Source: Prorocentrum cordatum
Taxonomy: Eukaryota > Sar > Dinophyceae > Prorocentrales > Prorocentraceae
DNA: 64,000 nucleotides
Direction of reading: 5' to 3'
Assembly: GCA_963575745.1 (NCBI GenBank)
Contig: CAUYUJ010012147.1
Coordinates: 148,517-212,516 of the forward strand
Under the pieces are notes generated by a model. That model made no database searches. It saw only the letters and a list, made by a program, of their open reading frames with translations, and was not told the origin of the DNA. Below, in pieces: positions 63,401 to 64,000 of this stretch. Numbering within the stretch: position 1 is the stretch's first letter; each line of letters begins with the position of its first letter. Position numbers and translations under genes: made by a program.

Positions 63401-64000
63401 GTTCAGATAAAAAAAAAAAACATCAATCATTGTCAGAGTGTTCGCTCCTATCTGCTCGCGTGCCATTCAACACGTATATCCCAAACCCTCGATACCCGCC
63501 CTCTCCGTCTTCGATCGTACCCCCGTAGGGGATATATCTTTCCGATCTGCAGCGTGTATTTTGTGCAGCCCCGAAGGCAGGGGAAAAGAGAACGGATGGA
63601 AGGAAGGGATAAAGGGGGCAGGCGGGTTGCTGAAGCGTGCGTCGGGAAGTCTCGAGCGATAGCGCGACTCCCAAATGAATCGTGAAGGGATCCGCAGCAA
63701 GAGCGTGATTCCTGAGTGTCGAAGGCGCGGCGTCTGAATACATTGCGCGGAAGGCCCACACTAGAGCGCGACTCCTGTATCACATGTGAGTAAGTCCCGC
63801 GCGAGAGCTCAATTTTGGAATTGTGATAAACTATTTCGCGGCGAGAGCCGTTGCTGTTGTTGTAGACTGGGGGCCAGGGTTTTCAGTTTGGTGACGCCTC
63901 GCTTGCATGTAAACAACAGATGCGAGCCCCGGGATAAGCAGTTTAAACGAAAAATGAAATGGTTACCAAAAGGTAGACATGATAATCATGTTTCTTCTTC
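63401..64000. repeat. unassigned sequence and GAGAGCGCGACTCC-type repeats, block 2
   Basis: 63401-63630 is unique without a recognisable gene. 63640-63850 repeats the GAGNGCGCGACTCC and GAATACATTGCG motifs of 61541-61949 and, like that block, leads to a GTTGTTGT-type tract. Confidence 0.65.

Overview
The window looks like dinoflagellate nuclear DNA. It is GC-rich and crowded with micro- and minisatellites. It carries decayed light-harvesting-complex (LHC) repeats of the peridinin-algal type, CCCH-finger LTR retrotransposons, a LINE of the kind common in dinoflagellates, and tiny exons whose introns are bounded by short direct repeats. One intron appears to start with GA. A Prorocentrum-like or Symbiodiniaceae-like genome is my guess, from memory of such sequences; I could run no search.

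Layout. 1-15 kb: scattered, frameshifted LHC relics on the + strand (about 1.70-2.11, 3.63-3.93, 4.96-5.19 and 11.75-12.27 kb, then a degenerate 0.7-kb tandem array to 14.5 kb). They lie among diverged duplications, a 240-bp tandem repeat and one credible unassigned gene (8063-8770). 15-20.3 kb: GC-rich hexanucleotide and tandem repeats, an AT-rich island (18.69-19.42 kb) and a long GAT array ending at a 100-N gap. 20.45-25.32 kb (-): a Ty3/gypsy-like gag-pol polyprotein with RNase H but no visible reverse-transcriptase catalytic core, cut by the gap. 25.6-27.4 kb: TAC arrays and a GC-rich minisatellite. 27.40-37.10 kb (+): a nearly intact Ty1/copia element with about 99%-similar LTRs and one in-frame stop in its reverse transcriptase; it sits inside that minisatellite, which resumes at 37.1 kb. 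38.6-42.5 kb: a composite satellite of alternating modules. 43.57-46.12 kb (-): a probable secreted protein gene in at least two exons, with a von Willebrand D-like segment. 48.04-58.60 kb (-): three small exons that join into one complete RNA-recognition motif closely resembling CstF-64 (CSTF2/Rna15). The first intron is about 9.6 kb and contains satellites, a foldback and a decayed LINE (57.8-53.3 kb). 58.6-64 kb: repeats only.

How the parts relate. The two host genes on the right share the minus strand, as expected of dinoflagellate unidirectional clusters. CstF-64 is a 3'-end processing factor and the secreted protein is presumably at the cell surface; no functional link is visible. Most of the remaining sequence is repeats and retroelements that have landed in introns and satellites. 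Long open frames in GC-rich or triplet-repeat DNA (16.7-18.5 kb, the GAT array) are treated as non-coding.
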